A stretch of 64,000 nt of DNA from Pseudomonas sp. Os17 (GCF_001547895.1 NZ_AP014627.1:3413501-3477500), one strand, 5' to 3'. Counted from the stretch's first letter, positions 53,238 through 63,118 are shown. Numbers and translations are program-made. Notes: a model not told the origin generated them from the sequence alone.

Positions 53238-54272
53238 CTAGGCCGCGGACATTTGCCGAGCCGGCACCGCCAGGCTCACCGCCCGCACCGAAGCCCCGGC
53301 ACTCAGCCCCAGGGCCTTGGCGCTCTCGGCGCTGACCATCAGGGCGCCGGCCGCCACCCGCGCCGGCGCGGCGCTGATCCGGCAGTCGGCGAACTGGCGG
53401 TTGTGAATCAGGTAGGGCTCGGCCTGTTCCCCCGGCGTGCCGATGCACAGCTGCAGCACCTGGCTGTCGCGTACCGCGCGGATCTCTTCGGTGGCGCATT
53501 CGATCAAGGGCCCGCCATCGAAGATGTCGATGTAGTCCTTGAAGGCAAAGCCTTCGGCCTTGAGCATGCCCAGGGCCGGCTCGGTATTGGGGTGCACGCG
53601 GCCGATCGCCGCCCGCGCCGCTTCCGGCAACAGGCAGGTGGGCAGCGGGAACTTGGGCATCAACTCGGCGATGAAGGTCTTGTTGCCCAGGCCGGTGAGG
53701 TGGTCGGCTTCGGCGAAATTCATCTTGAAGAAGTGCCGGCCCAGCCCCTCCCAGAACGGCGACACGCCCTGCTCGTCGGAATAGCCGCGCATCTCGGCGA
53801 TCACCTTGTCGCCAAAGTGCTGGCGAAACTCGGCCAGGAACAACAAGCGCGCCTTGGACAGCAGGCGGCCGTTGAGGCCCTGGCGATGATCGGCATGCAG
53901 GAACAGCGAGCACAGCTCCGACTGGCCGGTCATGTCGTTGCCCAGGAACAGGGTCGGCAACTGCTGGTTGATGCCGAGGTTCTTCGAGGCGGCGACCAAC
54001 AGCCCCAGGCGATAGTTGTACCAGGGCTCGCGCAGGCCCACGGCCCCGGCCAGGGCGCAGATGCCGACCACTTCGCCCTGCCCGCTCTGCAGCACGAACA
54101 GGTAGTCGGCGTCGGCCCGGGAGGCCTGCCCGGCGAAGGTCCGTTCGGCCCATTGCAGGCGCGAGCGCAAGCGCCCGGCGTCGGCCGGCAAGGTGGTCAG
54201 GCCGGCACCGGCGCTGTGGGCCAGGGCCAGCAGGGCCGGCAGGTCTGCTGGGGTGGCGGGACGGACGATCAT
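53238..54272 (-). CDS. astA: Arginine N-succinyltransferase family protein
   Basis: The protein has 344 residues. It is a GNAT-like enzyme of the AstA/AruF/AruG family: MIVRPATPADLPALLALA at the start, TLFLGNDMTGQSELCSLFL, and the pair VIAEMRGYSDEQGVSPFWEGLGRHFFKM. It adds succinate from succinyl-CoA to arginine (or ornithine), the first step of the AST pathway. It overlaps CtlX by 4 bp, so the two are co-translated. The remaining AST genes are not in this window, so the gene may be a second copy. Confidence 0.88.
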   Translation of the reverse strand: MIVRPATPADLPALLALAHSAGAGLTTLPADAGRLRSRLQWAERTFAGQASRADADYLFVLQSGQGEVVGICALAGAVGLREPWYNYRLGLLVAASKNLGINQQLPTLFLGNDMTGQSELCSLFLHADHRQGLNGRLLSKARLLFLAEFRQHFGDKVIAEMRGYSDEQGVSPFWEGLGRHFFKMNFAEADHLTGLGNKTFIAELMPKFPLPTCLLPEAARAAIGRVHPNTEPALGMLKAEGFAFKDYIDIFDGGPLIECATEEIRAVRDSQVLQLCIGTPGEQAEPYLIHNRQFADCRISAAPARVAAGALMVSAESAKALGLSAGASVRAVSLAVPARQMSAA

Positions 54273-55207
54273 CGCGAGTGCTCCAGTTGAGGTTGACGTT
54301 CAGGCAGGTAGATTTCCGCCAGCATGCAGCGGGCGCTGCCGCCGCCGATGCGTTCGATGGTGTCGATGTTCACCGGCAGGGGCTGCACATGGCGCTCGAT
54401 CAACCGGCGTTGCTCGGCGTCCAGGGAGCGCCAGGCACTGCGGGACATCACCAGCAGCGGCTCGCCGGCACTGTTGTGCACTTCGAGCATATTGCCGGCG
54501 AAGGACTCCAGCTGGGCCCAGGTCAAGGGCAGCAGCTGCTTGCCGCTGCCTTCCAGGCGCTGGCGCAAGGCGGCGCGCTCGCCGCCGTCGTCCAGGGCCA
54601 GCAGGCAGGCCAGCGCCAGTCGGCTGCCGACGCTCATCATCACGTTGGTGTGGTAGATCGGCACGCCGTGGCGGTCCCGGGCGTGGAAGGCACAGAGTTC
54701 GTAGCCCAGCTGTTCCCCCCATTGCACCAGGGCCTGGTGATGGGTACGGCTCGAATAGCCGGCGTAGCAGATCCGCTGCTGGCGATCCAGGACCATGCTG
54801 CCGGTGCCTTCGAGGAACAGCTCCTGCCGCTCCAGAGGCGTCAGGTCGAGGGTGCGGGCCACCTCATACTGCTCGTGCAGGTGGGCCAGCACGCCCTTGA
54901 AGCGTTCCAGGCGGCGGTTGCGGCCCTGCATCGGGTACAGCACCAGCGTGCCGTCGGGGTGGCTGCTCCAGCAGTTGTTGGGAAAGATCGAATCCGGGGT
55001 GTGAGGCGCGGCGCCGTCCTCATGCACCAGTACCCTGACCCCCTGCTCGCGCAAGGCCGCGACATAGCCGTCGAATTCCTCCAGGGCCTTGGCCTGGACG
55101 TCCTCGGCGACCCCGGCCGGACGTTGAAAACGGTTGTTGCCGGCGGTGTCCTGATTGAAGGAGAAGCGCGTCGGGCGAATCATCAAAACGCTGTGAGTGG
55201 TCTGCAT
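54269..55207 (-). CDS. Arginine-deiminase-fold hydrolase CtlX-like
   Basis: The protein has 312 residues. The sequence fits the amidinotransferase/deiminase (GME) fold: DSIFPNNCWSSHPDG, FLEGTGSMVLDR (acidic substrate-binding), IYHTNVMMSVG with catalytic His, and GGGSARCMLAEIY with the catalytic Cys. Start MQTTHSVLMIRPTRFSFN is typical of the citrulline-utilising CtlX group. It probably cleaves citrulline or a related guanidino/ureido substrate and feeds the AstA step. Exact substrate is inferred. Confidence 0.87.
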   Translation of the reverse strand: MQTTHSVLMIRPTRFSFNQDTAGNNRFQRPAGVAEDVQAKALEEFDGYVAALREQGVRVLVHEDGAAPHTPDSIFPNNCWSSHPDGTLVLYPMQGRNRRLERFKGVLAHLHEQYEVARTLDLTPLERQELFLEGTGSMVLDRQQRICYAGYSSRTHHQALVQWGEQLGYELCAFHARDRHGVPIYHTNVMMSVGSRLALACLLALDDGGERAALRQRLEGSGKQLLPLTWAQLESFAGNMLEVHNSAGEPLLVMSRSAWRSLDAEQRRLIERHVQPLPVNIDTIERIGGGSARCMLAEIYLPERQPQLEHSR

Positions 55208-55414
55208 GGGGCACGCAATCAATGAGTTTTCAGAGGGCCTCATTGTGATTTTTTGCAGGGACAAAACCCGGCTGATCGGCGGGTCTGCACAGCAGGAAAT
55301 GGCTGAAAGCACGGGCGGCTCCAGCCGATTTCGCGCCCCGGAACACATCGACCTGCTGCCCGCACCGTCTTGCGGACCTGTTCGCCGACAAGGTTCGTGG
55401 ATGTCGCGACAGAC

Positions 55415-55500
55415 GCGTAGGAGCTGGCTCGCCAACGAAGGCGATCTTGTCGGCGCGGCCAGGCTTGCAGGCCTATTCGCCGGCAAGCCGGCTCCTACGC
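55415..55500. repeat. REP-type palindromic repeat
   Basis: CGTAGGAGCTGGCTCGCCAACGAA and, 35 bp later, TTCGCCGGCAAGCCGGCTCCTACGC form an imperfect inverted pair. GTAGGAGC.GGCT.GCC is the typical short palindromic repeat found between genes in Pseudomonas. The rest of the 308-bp gap between CtlX and Lrp holds nothing else recognisable. Confidence 0.75.
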
Positions 55501-55515
55501 AGGGCGCTGGCGGGG

Positions 55516-55995
55516 TTATTCCATGCCGGTCTTGACCATGGCCAGCTCGGGGTGGCTGACCAGTTTGTCGATGTGCAGGTCCGGGTCGTCGAACCAGACT
55601 TCGGTCAGCACCCGGTAGTGCTCCATGTCGCGGCAGCGCATGCGCAAGCTGTAGTCGAAGGCGCCGCTGATCAGGCGGCACTCCAGGACCTGGGGACAGG
55701 CACGGACCTTGGCTTCGAAGGCTTTCTGCGCCGCGCGCCCGCTCTGGTTGGACAGCGCCACCAGCACCAGCAGCGACAGGCCCGGGGTGAGTTTCTTTTC
55801 ATCGAGGATCGCCCCGTAGCCACGGATGACCCCGAGCTGCTCCAGCTTGCGTACCCGCTCCAGGCACGGCCTGGGGGTCAGGTGCACGCGCTCGGAGAGT
55901 TTCTGGTAGGTGATGCGCCCTTCGTGGCGCAAAACCTCGATGATCGCCTGGTCGATTCGATCAAGCACGATCGACAAGTCGCGGATGTCCGCCAT
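55516..55995 (-). CDS. Lrp/AsnC-family regulator
   Basis: The protein has 159 residues. The N-terminal helix-turn-helix (IIEVLRHEGRITYQKLSERVHLTPRPCLERVRKLEQLGVI) is followed by the small ligand-binding RAM domain. It sits 12 bp after the ABC ATPase on the same strand and before ctlX, so it likely senses arginine, ornithine or citrulline and controls this module. Confidence 0.93.
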   Translation of the reverse strand: MADIRDLSIVLDRIDQAIIEVLRHEGRITYQKLSERVHLTPRPCLERVRKLEQLGVIRGYGAILDEKKLTPGLSLLVLVALSNQSGRAAQKAFEAKVRACPQVLECRLISGAFDYSLRMRCRDMEHYRVLTEVWFDDPDLHIDKLVSHPELAMVKTGME

Positions 55996-56007
55996 GGATG
56001 CCTTCCC

Positions 56008-56769
56008 TCACTTCAAACGGCCGGATAGAAACTGCTGCAAACGTTCACTTTGCGGCTGGTCGAGGATGCTCGCGCCACCCTGCTCCTCGACCCGCCCTTG
56101 ATGCAAGAACATCACCTGACTCGACACTTGCCGGGCAAAGCCCATTTCGTGGGTGACCATGAGCATGGTCCGCCCCTCTTCCGCCAGCGCCTGGATCACC
56201 TTGAGCACCTCCCCCACCAGCTCCGGATCCAGGGCCGAGGTCGGTTCGTCGAACAGCAGGATCTGCGGTTCCACCGCCAGGGCCCGGGCAATCGCCACCC
56301 GCTGCTGCTGGCCACCGGAAAGAAACGCCGGGTACTGCTCGGCCACGCGTTGTGGCAGGCCGACCTTGTCCAGGTAGGCCCGGGCACTGGCCTCGGCCGC
56401 CTTGCGGCTGCTGCCCAGCACCTGACAGGGCGCGAGCATGATGTTGTCCAGCACGCTCAGGTGGCTCCACAGGTTGAAGTGCTGGAACACCATGGCCAGG
56501 CGCGTGCGCAGGCGCTGCAACTGGGCCGGGCTGGCCACCTGCATGCCGCCGGGGGCATCCCGGGTGAGGATGGCCTCGCCATCCAGGACGAAGGTTCCAG
56601 CGTCGGCCCGTTCGAGGAAATTGATGCAGCGCAGCAAGGTGCTCTTACCCGAGCCGCTGGCACCGATCATGCTCACCACGTCACCGGCCCGGGCATTCAA
56701 CGAGACGCCCTTGAGCACTTCGTTGTCACCAAAACGCTTGTAGAGATTTTCAACGCTCAACTTGTACAT
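56008..56769 (-). CDS. Amino-acid ABC transporter ATPase, HisP type
   Basis: The protein has 253 residues; AGGAG precedes the ATG. Walker [24 protein letters not shown], the signature [15 protein letters not shown] and Walker [12 protein letters not shown] are all present. The insert [17 protein letters not shown] is typical of HisP/ArtP-like ATPases for basic amino acids. It is part of the leftward importer operon. Confidence 0.93.
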   Translation of the reverse strand: MYKLSVENLYKRFGDNEVLKGVSLNARAGDVVSMIGASGSGKSTLLRCINFLERADAGTFVLDGEAILTRDAPGGMQVASPAQLQRLRTRLAMVFQHFNLWSHLSVLDNIMLAPCQVLGSSRKAAEASARAYLDKVGLPQRVAEQYPAFLSGGQQQRVAIARALAVEPQILLFDEPTSALDPELVGEVLKVIQALAEEGRTMLMVTHEMGFARQVSSQVMFLHQGRVEEQGGASILDQPQSERLQQFLSGRLK

Positions 56770-56834
56770 CAAACACTCCTGGAGCGCCGTGGCGGACAAC
56801 GACGCTCTGGACAGATAAATGGGAAGGCAGGCAC

Positions 56835-57545
56835 TCAATGGGCCGGGCCGAGAAAGCTCAGCCAGCGCCGCTCCGCCAGGCGGAAGGCCGCCACCAGGCC
56901 GAAGGACAGCCCCAGGTACAGAAGACCGGCGAGGCCGAACGCCTGGAAGGTCAGGAAGGTCGCCGCATTGGCGTCCCGGGCCACCTTGAGGATGTCCGGG
57001 ATGGTGGCGGTGAAGGCCACCGAGGTCGCGTGCAGCATCAGGATCACTTCGTTGCTGTAGTACGGCAGTGCCCGACGCAGCGCCGAGGGCAGGATCAGCC
57101 GCCGGTACAGGCGCCAGCCACTGAGGCCATAGGCGTGGGCCGCCTCGATCTCGCCGTAGGGAATGCTGCGGATGGCGCCGGCGAAGATCTCCACGGTGTA
57201 GGCGCAGGTGTTGAGGGTGAAGGCCAGCAAGGTGCAGTTCATGGCATCGCGGAAGAAGGCTTCCAGCAATGGTTGCTGGCGAATCGCGGCGATCCCGTAC
57301 AGCCCGCTGTAGCAGATCAGCAGCTGGATATACAAAGGCGTGCCGCGAAACACGTAGGTGAACAGCTGCACCGGCCAGCGCAACAGGGCCCAGTGGGAGG
57401 CGCGCATGATCGCCAGGGGCAGCGACAGGACAAAACCCATGGCCAGGCTGGCCACCAGCAGCCACAGGGTCATGGCCAGGCCGGTCAGGCTCTCGCCGTC
57501 ACTGAACAGAAAGGGACGCCAGTATTCCTGGATCAGCTCGATCAT
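56835..57545 (-). CDS. Amino-acid ABC transporter permease, HisM type
   Basis: The protein has 236 residues with about five membrane helices. It contains the polar amino-acid permease markers VFRGTPLYIQLLICY and the EAA loop EIEAAHAYGLSGWRLYRRLILPSALRRALP, which contacts the ATPase. It overlaps the HisQ-like gene by 4 bp. Confidence 0.92.
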   Translation of the reverse strand: MIELIQEYWRPFLFSDGESLTGLAMTLWLLVASLAMGFVLSLPLAIMRASHWALLRWPVQLFTYVFRGTPLYIQLLICYSGLYGIAAIRQQPLLEAFFRDAMNCTLLAFTLNTCAYTVEIFAGAIRSIPYGEIEAAHAYGLSGWRLYRRLILPSALRRALPYYSNEVILMLHATSVAFTATIPDILKVARDANAATFLTFQAFGLAGLLYLGLSFGLVAAFRLAERRWLSFLGPAH

Positions 57546-58267
57546 CGCGACAGCCCTCGCACGCCTTGGTTGTAGCGCCGTTCCAGCAGGCGCAGCAGCT
57601 GGTTCGAGGCGCTGGTGATCAGCAGGTACAGGGCCGCCGCCAGGAGCAGGAAGTCCAGCATGTTGAAGGTGCTCTTGCCGGCCTCCTGGGCCACCTTGAC
57701 CAGATCCGAAAGACCGATGATCGACACCAGGGCCGTGGCCTTGAGCAGCACCAGCCAGTTGTTGCCCAGGCTGGGCAAGGCGTAGCGCATCATTTGCGGG
57801 AACACCACGAAACGAAAGCGCTGCCAGCGACCGAGGCCGAAGGCCGCCGCCGCCTCCTGCTGGCCCCGGGGCACGCTGAGCATCGCCCCGCGAAAGGTTT
57901 CGGTGAAATAGGCACCATAGATAAAGCCCAGGGTGATGATCCCGGCCACGAAGGGGTCGATTTCCATGTAGGGCCAGTCCAGCAGCTCGGTCAGGGCCGT
58001 GAGCCAGCCTTGCAGGCTGTAGAAGATCAACAGCATCAGCACCAGGTCCGGCACCCCGCGAATCAGGGTGGTGTAGCAGGTCGCCGGCAGGTTCAGCAGG
58101 CGCAGGGGCGAGAGCTTGGCAGCCGCGCCCAAAAGGCCCAGGGCCATGCTCACCAGCAGCGCCAGGGCCGAGAGTTTCAGGGTCACCCAGGTGCCGTGCA
58201 GCAACAGCGGGCCATAGCCTTGCAGGACCGTCAGGTCGAGGCCGAAGAGAGTCGTCGAGGTATTCAC
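57542..58267 (-). CDS. Amino-acid ABC transporter permease, HisQ type
   Basis: The protein is 241 residues from a GTG at 58267, which has CAAGGTG 7 bp upstream; a GTG at 58276 is too close to that site. It has five membrane helices, the permease marker LIRGVPDLVLMLLIFY and the EAA loop QEAAAAFGLGRWQRFRFVVFPQMMRYALPSL. It forms a heterodimer with the HisM-type permease. Confidence 0.9.
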   Translation of the reverse strand: MNTSTTLFGLDLTVLQGYGPLLLHGTWVTLKLSALALLVSMALGLLGAAAKLSPLRLLNLPATCYTTLIRGVPDLVLMLLIFYSLQGWLTALTELLDWPYMEIDPFVAGIITLGFIYGAYFTETFRGAMLSVPRGQQEAAAAFGLGRWQRFRFVVFPQMMRYALPSLGNNWLVLLKATALVSIIGLSDLVKVAQEAGKSTFNMLDFLLLAAALYLLITSASNQLLRLLERRYNQGVRGLSR

Positions 58268-58339
58268 GCCAATCACCTTGCAGACGCCGCGGCCGGCCCC
58301 GGGACGGATCGCGTCTGTCCCGGGGCCGGCCAGGGGCGA

Positions 58340-59119
58340 TCAGTTGTTGTAGAGGTCGAGGTCGCCGAAGTACTTGCGCTGGATCTGGGCGTAGATGCCC
58401 TTCTCATGCAGGGCCTTGATGGCGCCATTGAGCATGGCCTTGAGTTCGTCCTGGTCCTTGCGCAGGCCGATGGCGATCTCCGCCGGTACCAGCGGGTCGC
58501 TGATCCCGGCGCTGTTCTCGAAATCGGCGCCCTGGGGCGAGGCCAGGAAGCTCATCTGCGCCTGCAGCTTGTCCTGGATCGAGGCATCCAGGCGGCCGTA
58601 GACCAGGTCGGCGTAGACCTGGTCCTGGTTCTGGTAGGCCCGCAGCTTGACCCCCGCCGGGCCCAGCTTGGCCTTGGCGTAGGTTTCCTGGATGGTGCCC
58701 TGCATGTAGCCCAGGGTCTTGCCCTTGAGGGATTCGCCAGTGGGCTCAAGACCCGAGCCCTTGCGGGTGACGATGGCGGTAGGCCCGGCATACAGCCGGT
58801 CGCTGAAGTCGATCTGCTTGCGCCGCGCATCGGTGACGGTCATCGACGATTCGATGGCGTCGAACTTGCCGGCCTTGAGTGCCGGGATCAGGCCGTCGAA
58901 GTCGTTGCTGATCCACACGCACTTGAGCTTGAGTTCGGCGCAGATGGCGTTGCCCAGGTCGACGCCGAAGCCTTGTACGCCGCCGTCGGCGGTGCTGGAT
59001 TCAAAGGGCGGATAGCTTGGATTGACACCAAAGCGCAGTTCCTTCCATTCCTTGGCGCTGGTGCCCATGGAAACGCACGCGATTGCCAGAAGCGGCACGG
59101 CCAGCCATTTTTTAGTCAT
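58340..59119 (-). CDS. Basic amino-acid ABC transporter binding protein
   Basis: The protein has 259 residues with a signal peptide (LLAIACVSMGTSAK). The mature part follows the HisJ/ArgT class: LRFGVNPSYPPFES, GFGVDLGNAICAELKLKCVW, SSMTVTDARRKQIDFSDRLY and KRKYFG-type C-terminus. It is the first gene of the importer operon and likely binds arginine, ornithine or lysine, consistent with ctlX and astA nearby. Confidence 0.92.
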   Translation of the reverse strand: MTKKWLAVPLLAIACVSMGTSAKEWKELRFGVNPSYPPFESSTADGGVQGFGVDLGNAICAELKLKCVWISNDFDGLIPALKAGKFDAIESSMTVTDARRKQIDFSDRLYAGPTAIVTRKGSGLEPTGESLKGKTLGYMQGTIQETYAKAKLGPAGVKLRAYQNQDQVYADLVYGRLDASIQDKLQAQMSFLASPQGADFENSAGISDPLVPAEIAIGLRKDQDELKAMLNGAIKALHEKGIYAQIQRKYFGDLDLYNN

Positions 59120-59576
59120 CTTCAGAGTCCCGGATTATTTGGATTTATAGCGGTCCGGCGCTGGCGTCGGACCCCACTTGTGACAGGGGCAGAGAGTGGG
59201 TGCGGGGTTAGCGCAGTCGAGTTCTTGTTGTGGGGCAGGCCCGGCGGTCAATGCCCGAGCTACCTCCGGTTGCCGCGGTCTACGCTGCAACGGAGCGCCA
59301 GAATGCCAACAGCCAAAGCCTCCCTGGTGTCGTAAGGGGCGCCTGAAACAGCCTGGATCGGCTGATAACGGCTATTTCACAGCCGATTCTGTCGCCAAGG
59401 CTCTAGACCTTGACCCAGAGCTGTCTTGCAAGGCCCGGCAGGTATTTATCGTCATGCAAAAATGCACAGTCGACCTGCAGCTTTCGGGGTTGTAATCGGC
59501 AAATTTGCACTGTTACGATCCGCCGATGCTCGCGCGCGAGCCTCATACAAAAAACAATAAAAGCAGGGAGTTAGTG
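59120..59576 (+). promoter_or_regulatory. Intergenic region with two palindromes
   Basis: This 457-bp gap between divergent genes contains promoters for both. TGCAAAAATGCA (59455-59466) and GCAAATTTGC (59499-59508) are symmetric or near-symmetric and lie about 43 bp apart, roughly four helix turns, upstream of the acyl-CoA genes. They may be operator sites for the regulator of these catabolic genes. No gene was recognised in the gap. Confidence 0.45.
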
Positions 59577-60683
59577 ATGACTGCTCAGGTTTCATCCCAG
59601 ACGACACGGGACCTCGACGCCACCTCGGACGAGGTGCTGGTGGAGGTGCGCAACCACATCGGTCACCTGACCCTCAACCGCCCCGCCGGACTCAACGCCA
59701 TCACCCTGTCGATGGTGCGCACCTTGCAACGCCAGCTCAACGCCTGGGCCCAGGATCCGCTGATCCACGCGGTGGTCCTGCGCGGCGCCGGGGAAAAGGC
59801 CTTCTGCGCCGGCGGCGACATCCGTTCGCTGTACGACAGCTATCAGGGCGGCGATACCCTGCACGAGGATTTCTTCGTCGAGGAATACGCCCTGGACCTG
59901 ACCATCCACCATTACCGCAAGCCGGTGCTGGCCCTGATGGACGGCTTCGTTCTCGGTGGCGGCATGGGCCTGGTGCAAGGCGCCGACCTGCGGGTGGTCA
60001 CCGAGCGCAGTCGCCTGGCGATGCCGGAAGTGGCCATCGGTTACTTCCCGGATGTCGGCGGCAGTTACTTCCTCTCGCGGATACCCGGTGAGCTGGGCAT
60101 CTACCTGGGCGTCAGCGGCGTGCAGATCCGCGCCGCCGATGCCCTGTACTGCGGCCTGGCCGACTGGCACCTGGACAGCGGCAAGCTGGACCTGCTGCAC
60201 CAGCGCCTGGATCGCCTGCACTGGAGCGACTCGCCGCTCAAGGACCTGCAGGGCCTGCTGGCCAAGCTGGCGGTGCAGAGCCTGCCCGACGCGCCGCTGC
60301 AAGCCCTGCGCCCGGCCATCGATCACTTCTTCGCCCTGCCGGACGTGGCGAGCATCGTCGAGCAACTGCGCAGCGTCACGGTTGCCGACAGCCACGAGTG
60401 GGCCACGACCACCGCCGACCTGCTGGACAGCCGCTCGCCCCTGGCCATGGCCGTGACCCTGGAGATGCTGCGCCGCGGCCGGCACCTGAGCCTGGAGCAA
60501 TGCTTCGCCCTGGAGCTGCACCTGGATCGCCAGTGGTTCGAGCACGGCGACCTGATGGAGGGCGTGCGCGCCCTGATCATCGACAAAGACAAGACCCCCC
60601 GCTGGAATCCACCGACCCTGGCCGCCCTCGAGGCGCAGCGGGTGGCGAGCTTCTTCAGCGGTTTCGACGACAGCGGGAGCTGA
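59577..60683 (+). CDS. 3-hydroxyisobutyryl-CoA hydrolase-like protein
   Basis: The protein has 368 residues; GCAGGGAG precedes the ATG. It is a long crotonase: [47 protein letters not shown] and [20 protein letters not shown] with the catalytic Glu and Asp positions of HIBYL-CoA hydrolases. The C-terminal half, longer than in hydratases, fits this family. It hydrolyses 3-hydroxyisobutyryl-CoA in valine breakdown. It is 4 bp from the acyl-CoA dehydrogenase gene. Confidence 0.88.
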   Translation: MTAQVSSQTTRDLDATSDEVLVEVRNHIGHLTLNRPAGLNAITLSMVRTLQRQLNAWAQDPLIHAVVLRGAGEKAFCAGGDIRSLYDSYQGGDTLHEDFFVEEYALDLTIHHYRKPVLALMDGFVLGGGMGLVQGADLRVVTERSRLAMPEVAIGYFPDVGGSYFLSRIPGELGIYLGVSGVQIRAADALYCGLADWHLDSGKLDLLHQRLDRLHWSDSPLKDLQGLLAKLAVQSLPDAPLQALRPAIDHFFALPDVASIVEQLRSVTVADSHEWATTTADLLDSRSPLAMAVTLEMLRRGRHLSLEQCFALELHLDRQWFEHGDLMEGVRALIIDKDKTPRWNPPTLAALEAQRVASFFSGFDDSGS

Positions 60684-60687
60684 GCCC

Positions 60688-61839
60688 ATGCACGACATTG
60701 AACTGAGCGAAGAACAAGTGATGATCCGCGACATGGCCCGGGACTTTGCCCGTGGCGAGATCGCGCCCCATGCCCAGGCCTGGGAAAAGGCCGGCTGGAT
60801 CGACGACGCCCTGGTGCGCAAGATGGGCGAGCTGGGCCTGTTGGGCATGGTGGTACCCGAGGAATGGGGCGGCAGCTACCTGGACTACGTGGCCTACGCC
60901 CTGGCGGTGGAGGAAATCTCCGCCGGCGACGGCGCCACCGGCGCCTTGATGAGCATCCACAACTCGGTGGGCTGCGGGCCGATCCTCAACTACGGCAGCC
61001 AGGAGCAGAAACAGCAATGGCTACCGCGCCTGGCCGCCGGCGAAGCCATCGGCTGCTTCTGCCTGACCGAACCCCAGGCCGGTTCCGAAGCCCACAACCT
61101 GCGCACCCGCGCCGAGCTGCGCGACGGCCAGTGGGTGATCAACGGCGCCAAGCAGTTCGTCAGCAACGGCAAGCGGGCCCAACTGGCCATCGTCTTTGCG
61201 GTGACCGACCCGGAACTGGGCAAGAAAGGCCTGTCGGCGTTCCTGGTGCCCACCGACACCCCGGGGTTCATCGTCGACCGCACCGAGCACAAGATGGGCA
61301 TTCGCGCTTCCGACACCTGCGCGGTCACCCTCAACCAGTGCACCATCCCCGAAGCCAACCTGCTGGGCGAACGGGGCAAGGGCCTGGCCATTGCCCTGTC
61401 CAACCTCGAGGGCGGCCGCATCGGCATCGCCGCCCAGGCCCTGGGCATCGCCCGCGCCGCGTTTGAAGCGGCCCTGGCCTACGCCCGGGAACGGGTGCAG
61501 TTCGACAAGCCGATCATCGAACACCAGAGCATCGCCAACCTGCTGGCCGACATGCACACCCGGCTCAATGCCGCGCGCCTGCTGATCCTGCACGCCGCGC
61601 GCCTGCGCAGCGCCGGCCAACCCTGCCTGTCGGAGGCCTCCCAGGCCAAGCTGTTCGCTTCGGAGATGGCCGAGAAGGTCTGCTCCTCGGCCATGCAGAT
61701 CCATGGCGGCTACGGCTACCTGGAGGACTACCCGGTGGAGCGCTACTACCGCGATGCGCGGATCACCCAGATCTACGAAGGCTCCAGCGAGATCCAGCGC
61801 CTGCTGATTGCCCGCGAGCTGAAGCATTACCAGCTGTAG
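60688..61839 (+). CDS. Acyl-CoA dehydrogenase, isobutyryl-CoA type
   Basis: The protein has 383 residues with the usual acyl-CoA dehydrogenase order: [18 protein letters not shown] (flavin loop), [34 protein letters not shown], and the C-terminal catalytic Glu in [17 protein letters not shown]. Pairing with the HIBYL-CoA hydrolase suggests isobutyryl-CoA as substrate in valine catabolism. A strong terminator follows. Confidence 0.93.
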   Translation: MHDIELSEEQVMIRDMARDFARGEIAPHAQAWEKAGWIDDALVRKMGELGLLGMVVPEEWGGSYLDYVAYALAVEEISAGDGATGALMSIHNSVGCGPILNYGSQEQKQQWLPRLAAGEAIGCFCLTEPQAGSEAHNLRTRAELRDGQWVINGAKQFVSNGKRAQLAIVFAVTDPELGKKGLSAFLVPTDTPGFIVDRTEHKMGIRASDTCAVTLNQCTIPEANLLGERGKGLAIALSNLEGGRIGIAAQALGIARAAFEAALAYARERVQFDKPIIEHQSIANLLADMHTRLNAARLLILHAARLRSAGQPCLSEASQAKLFASEMAEKVCSSAMQIHGGYGYLEDYPVERYYRDARITQIYEGSSEIQRLLIARELKHYQL

Positions 61840-61856
61840 GCATTGACGCCGAAAAC

Positions 61857-61889
61857 AAAAAATCGCAGCCCCGGCTGCGATTTTTTTTG
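61857..61889 (+). terminator. Intrinsic terminator after the acyl-CoA dehydrogenase
   Basis: AAAATCGCAGCC-CC-GGCTGCGATTTTTTTT is a classic stem with a T-run on the plus strand, 18 bp after the stop. Confidence 0.93.
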
Positions 61890-62086
61890 CTCCCATGGCC
61901 GCCCTCCTCGCCACGCGCGATCTGCAGTGCAAGAGCCCCATAAGCCCTGTTGGGTGCTGTCGAGCAGGTGGGCTGGCGGTAGTTGGCCGCAGTGCGTTCA
62001 AAAAGATATTCAACGCAAGATCCGGAGTTCCGCGCCGTTCGCAGCGGCCTAAGGTTGGCTCAACGCTCAGGCAAAGGAGGTCGATC

Positions 62087-62851
62087 ATGAAACAACTGCA
62101 CGACAAAGTCGCGATTGTCACGGGGGCCACGTCGGGAATCGGTCAGGCCGCCGCCCGGCTGTTCGCCCAGGAAGGGGCGCGCCTGATAGTGACTGGCCGT
62201 CGGGGCGACGCACTGGATGCGTTGGTCGCCCAGATCCAGCAAACCGGTGGTGAGGCACTTGGGGTTGCCGGTGACATTCGCAGCGAGGCACTGGCCGAGC
62301 GCCTTGTGGCGCTGGCGCTGGAGCATTTCGGTGGGTTGGATATCGCCTTCAATAACGCCGGAATGACAGGTGAAGCCCAGTCCGTCTCCGAGTTGACCCT
62401 TGGCCAGTGGCAGGCCGTGCTCGACTGCAACTTGACCAGTGCCTTTCTCGGGGCCAAGTACCAGCTGCCGGCTCTGCGCAGCCGGGGCGCAGGGTCCATT
62501 ATTTTCACGTCCAGCTTTGTCGGGCACCGCGTCGGTTTTCCCGGTATGGCGGCGTATGCCGCGAGCAAGGCCGCGCTGATCGGGTTGACCCAGGTCATCG
62601 CCGCTGAAGAAGGCCCCCACGGCATTCGTGCCAACGCGCTACTGCCCGGAGGCACCGACACGCCCATGGGCCGTGCAGCCACCGACACCCCTGAGAAACG
62701 CGCCTTTGTCGAAAACCTGCATGCCCTCAAGCGCCTCGCCCGTCCCGAGGAAATTGCCCGCGCGGCGCTGTTTCTCGCGTCGGACGCCGCCAGTTTCGTC
62801 AGCGGGACGGCGATGCTGGTTGAGGGGGGAGTTTCCATCAACCGCAGCTAG
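62087..62851 (+). CDS. Short-chain dehydrogenase/reductase (SDR)
   Basis: The protein has 254 residues, with AAAGGAGG before the ATG. It has the NAD(P) loop TGATSGIGQAAARLF, NNAGMTG, and the catalytic Ser/Tyr/Lys in TSSFVGHR and YAASKAAL. It oxidises or reduces an unknown alcohol/ketone. Its stop codon TAG lies inside the left terminus of the adjacent inverted-repeat element. Confidence 0.92.
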   Translation: MKQLHDKVAIVTGATSGIGQAAARLFAQEGARLIVTGRRGDALDALVAQIQQTGGEALGVAGDIRSEALAERLVALALEHFGGLDIAFNNAGMTGEAQSVSELTLGQWQAVLDCNLTSAFLGAKYQLPALRSRGAGSIIFTSSFVGHRVGFPGMAAYAASKAALIGLTQVIAAEEGPHGIRANALLPGGTDTPMGRAATDTPEKRAFVENLHALKRLARPEEIARAALFLASDAASFVSGTAMLVEGGVSINRS

Positions 62852-63118
62852 GGTCTGTTCCCGTTTGGTGACGAGCCGCGTTGCTGGGCCAAACGGTGCG
62901 AGGCAAGGCGCGGGATGCCGCCAATGGTTGTTCCCTTGGCAAATCCCGCAACGCAGCCTCGCGACGTTTGGCACGCAACCCGAAGGGACGGGGCTCACTG
63001 GGCACAGGGCGGCGTTGCTCGGAGCTTATTGGGAACAACCAAACTGCGCTCCTCGCGCCTTGCCCTGTGCCCAGTGGGCCACCGTCGCGGCCTGTCACCA
63101 AACGGGAACAGACCCTAG
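62848..63118. mobile_element. 271-bp non-coding inverted-repeat element (MITE-like)
   Basis: Both ends carry the same 25-bp sequence in opposite orientation (CTAGGGTCTGTTCCCGTTTG..., reverse complement at 63094-63118). Inside are two further hairpins: GCCAAACGGTGCGAGGC with GCCTCGCGACGTTTGGC (62888-62972), and CACTGGGCACAGGGC with GCCCTGTGCCCAGTG (62996-63076). No protein is encoded. This plan, with CTAG at each tip, is typical of a miniature inverted-repeat transposable element or a nested REP unit. It fills the gap between the SDR and the enoyl-CoA hydratase. A mobilising transposase is not present. Confidence 0.8.
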
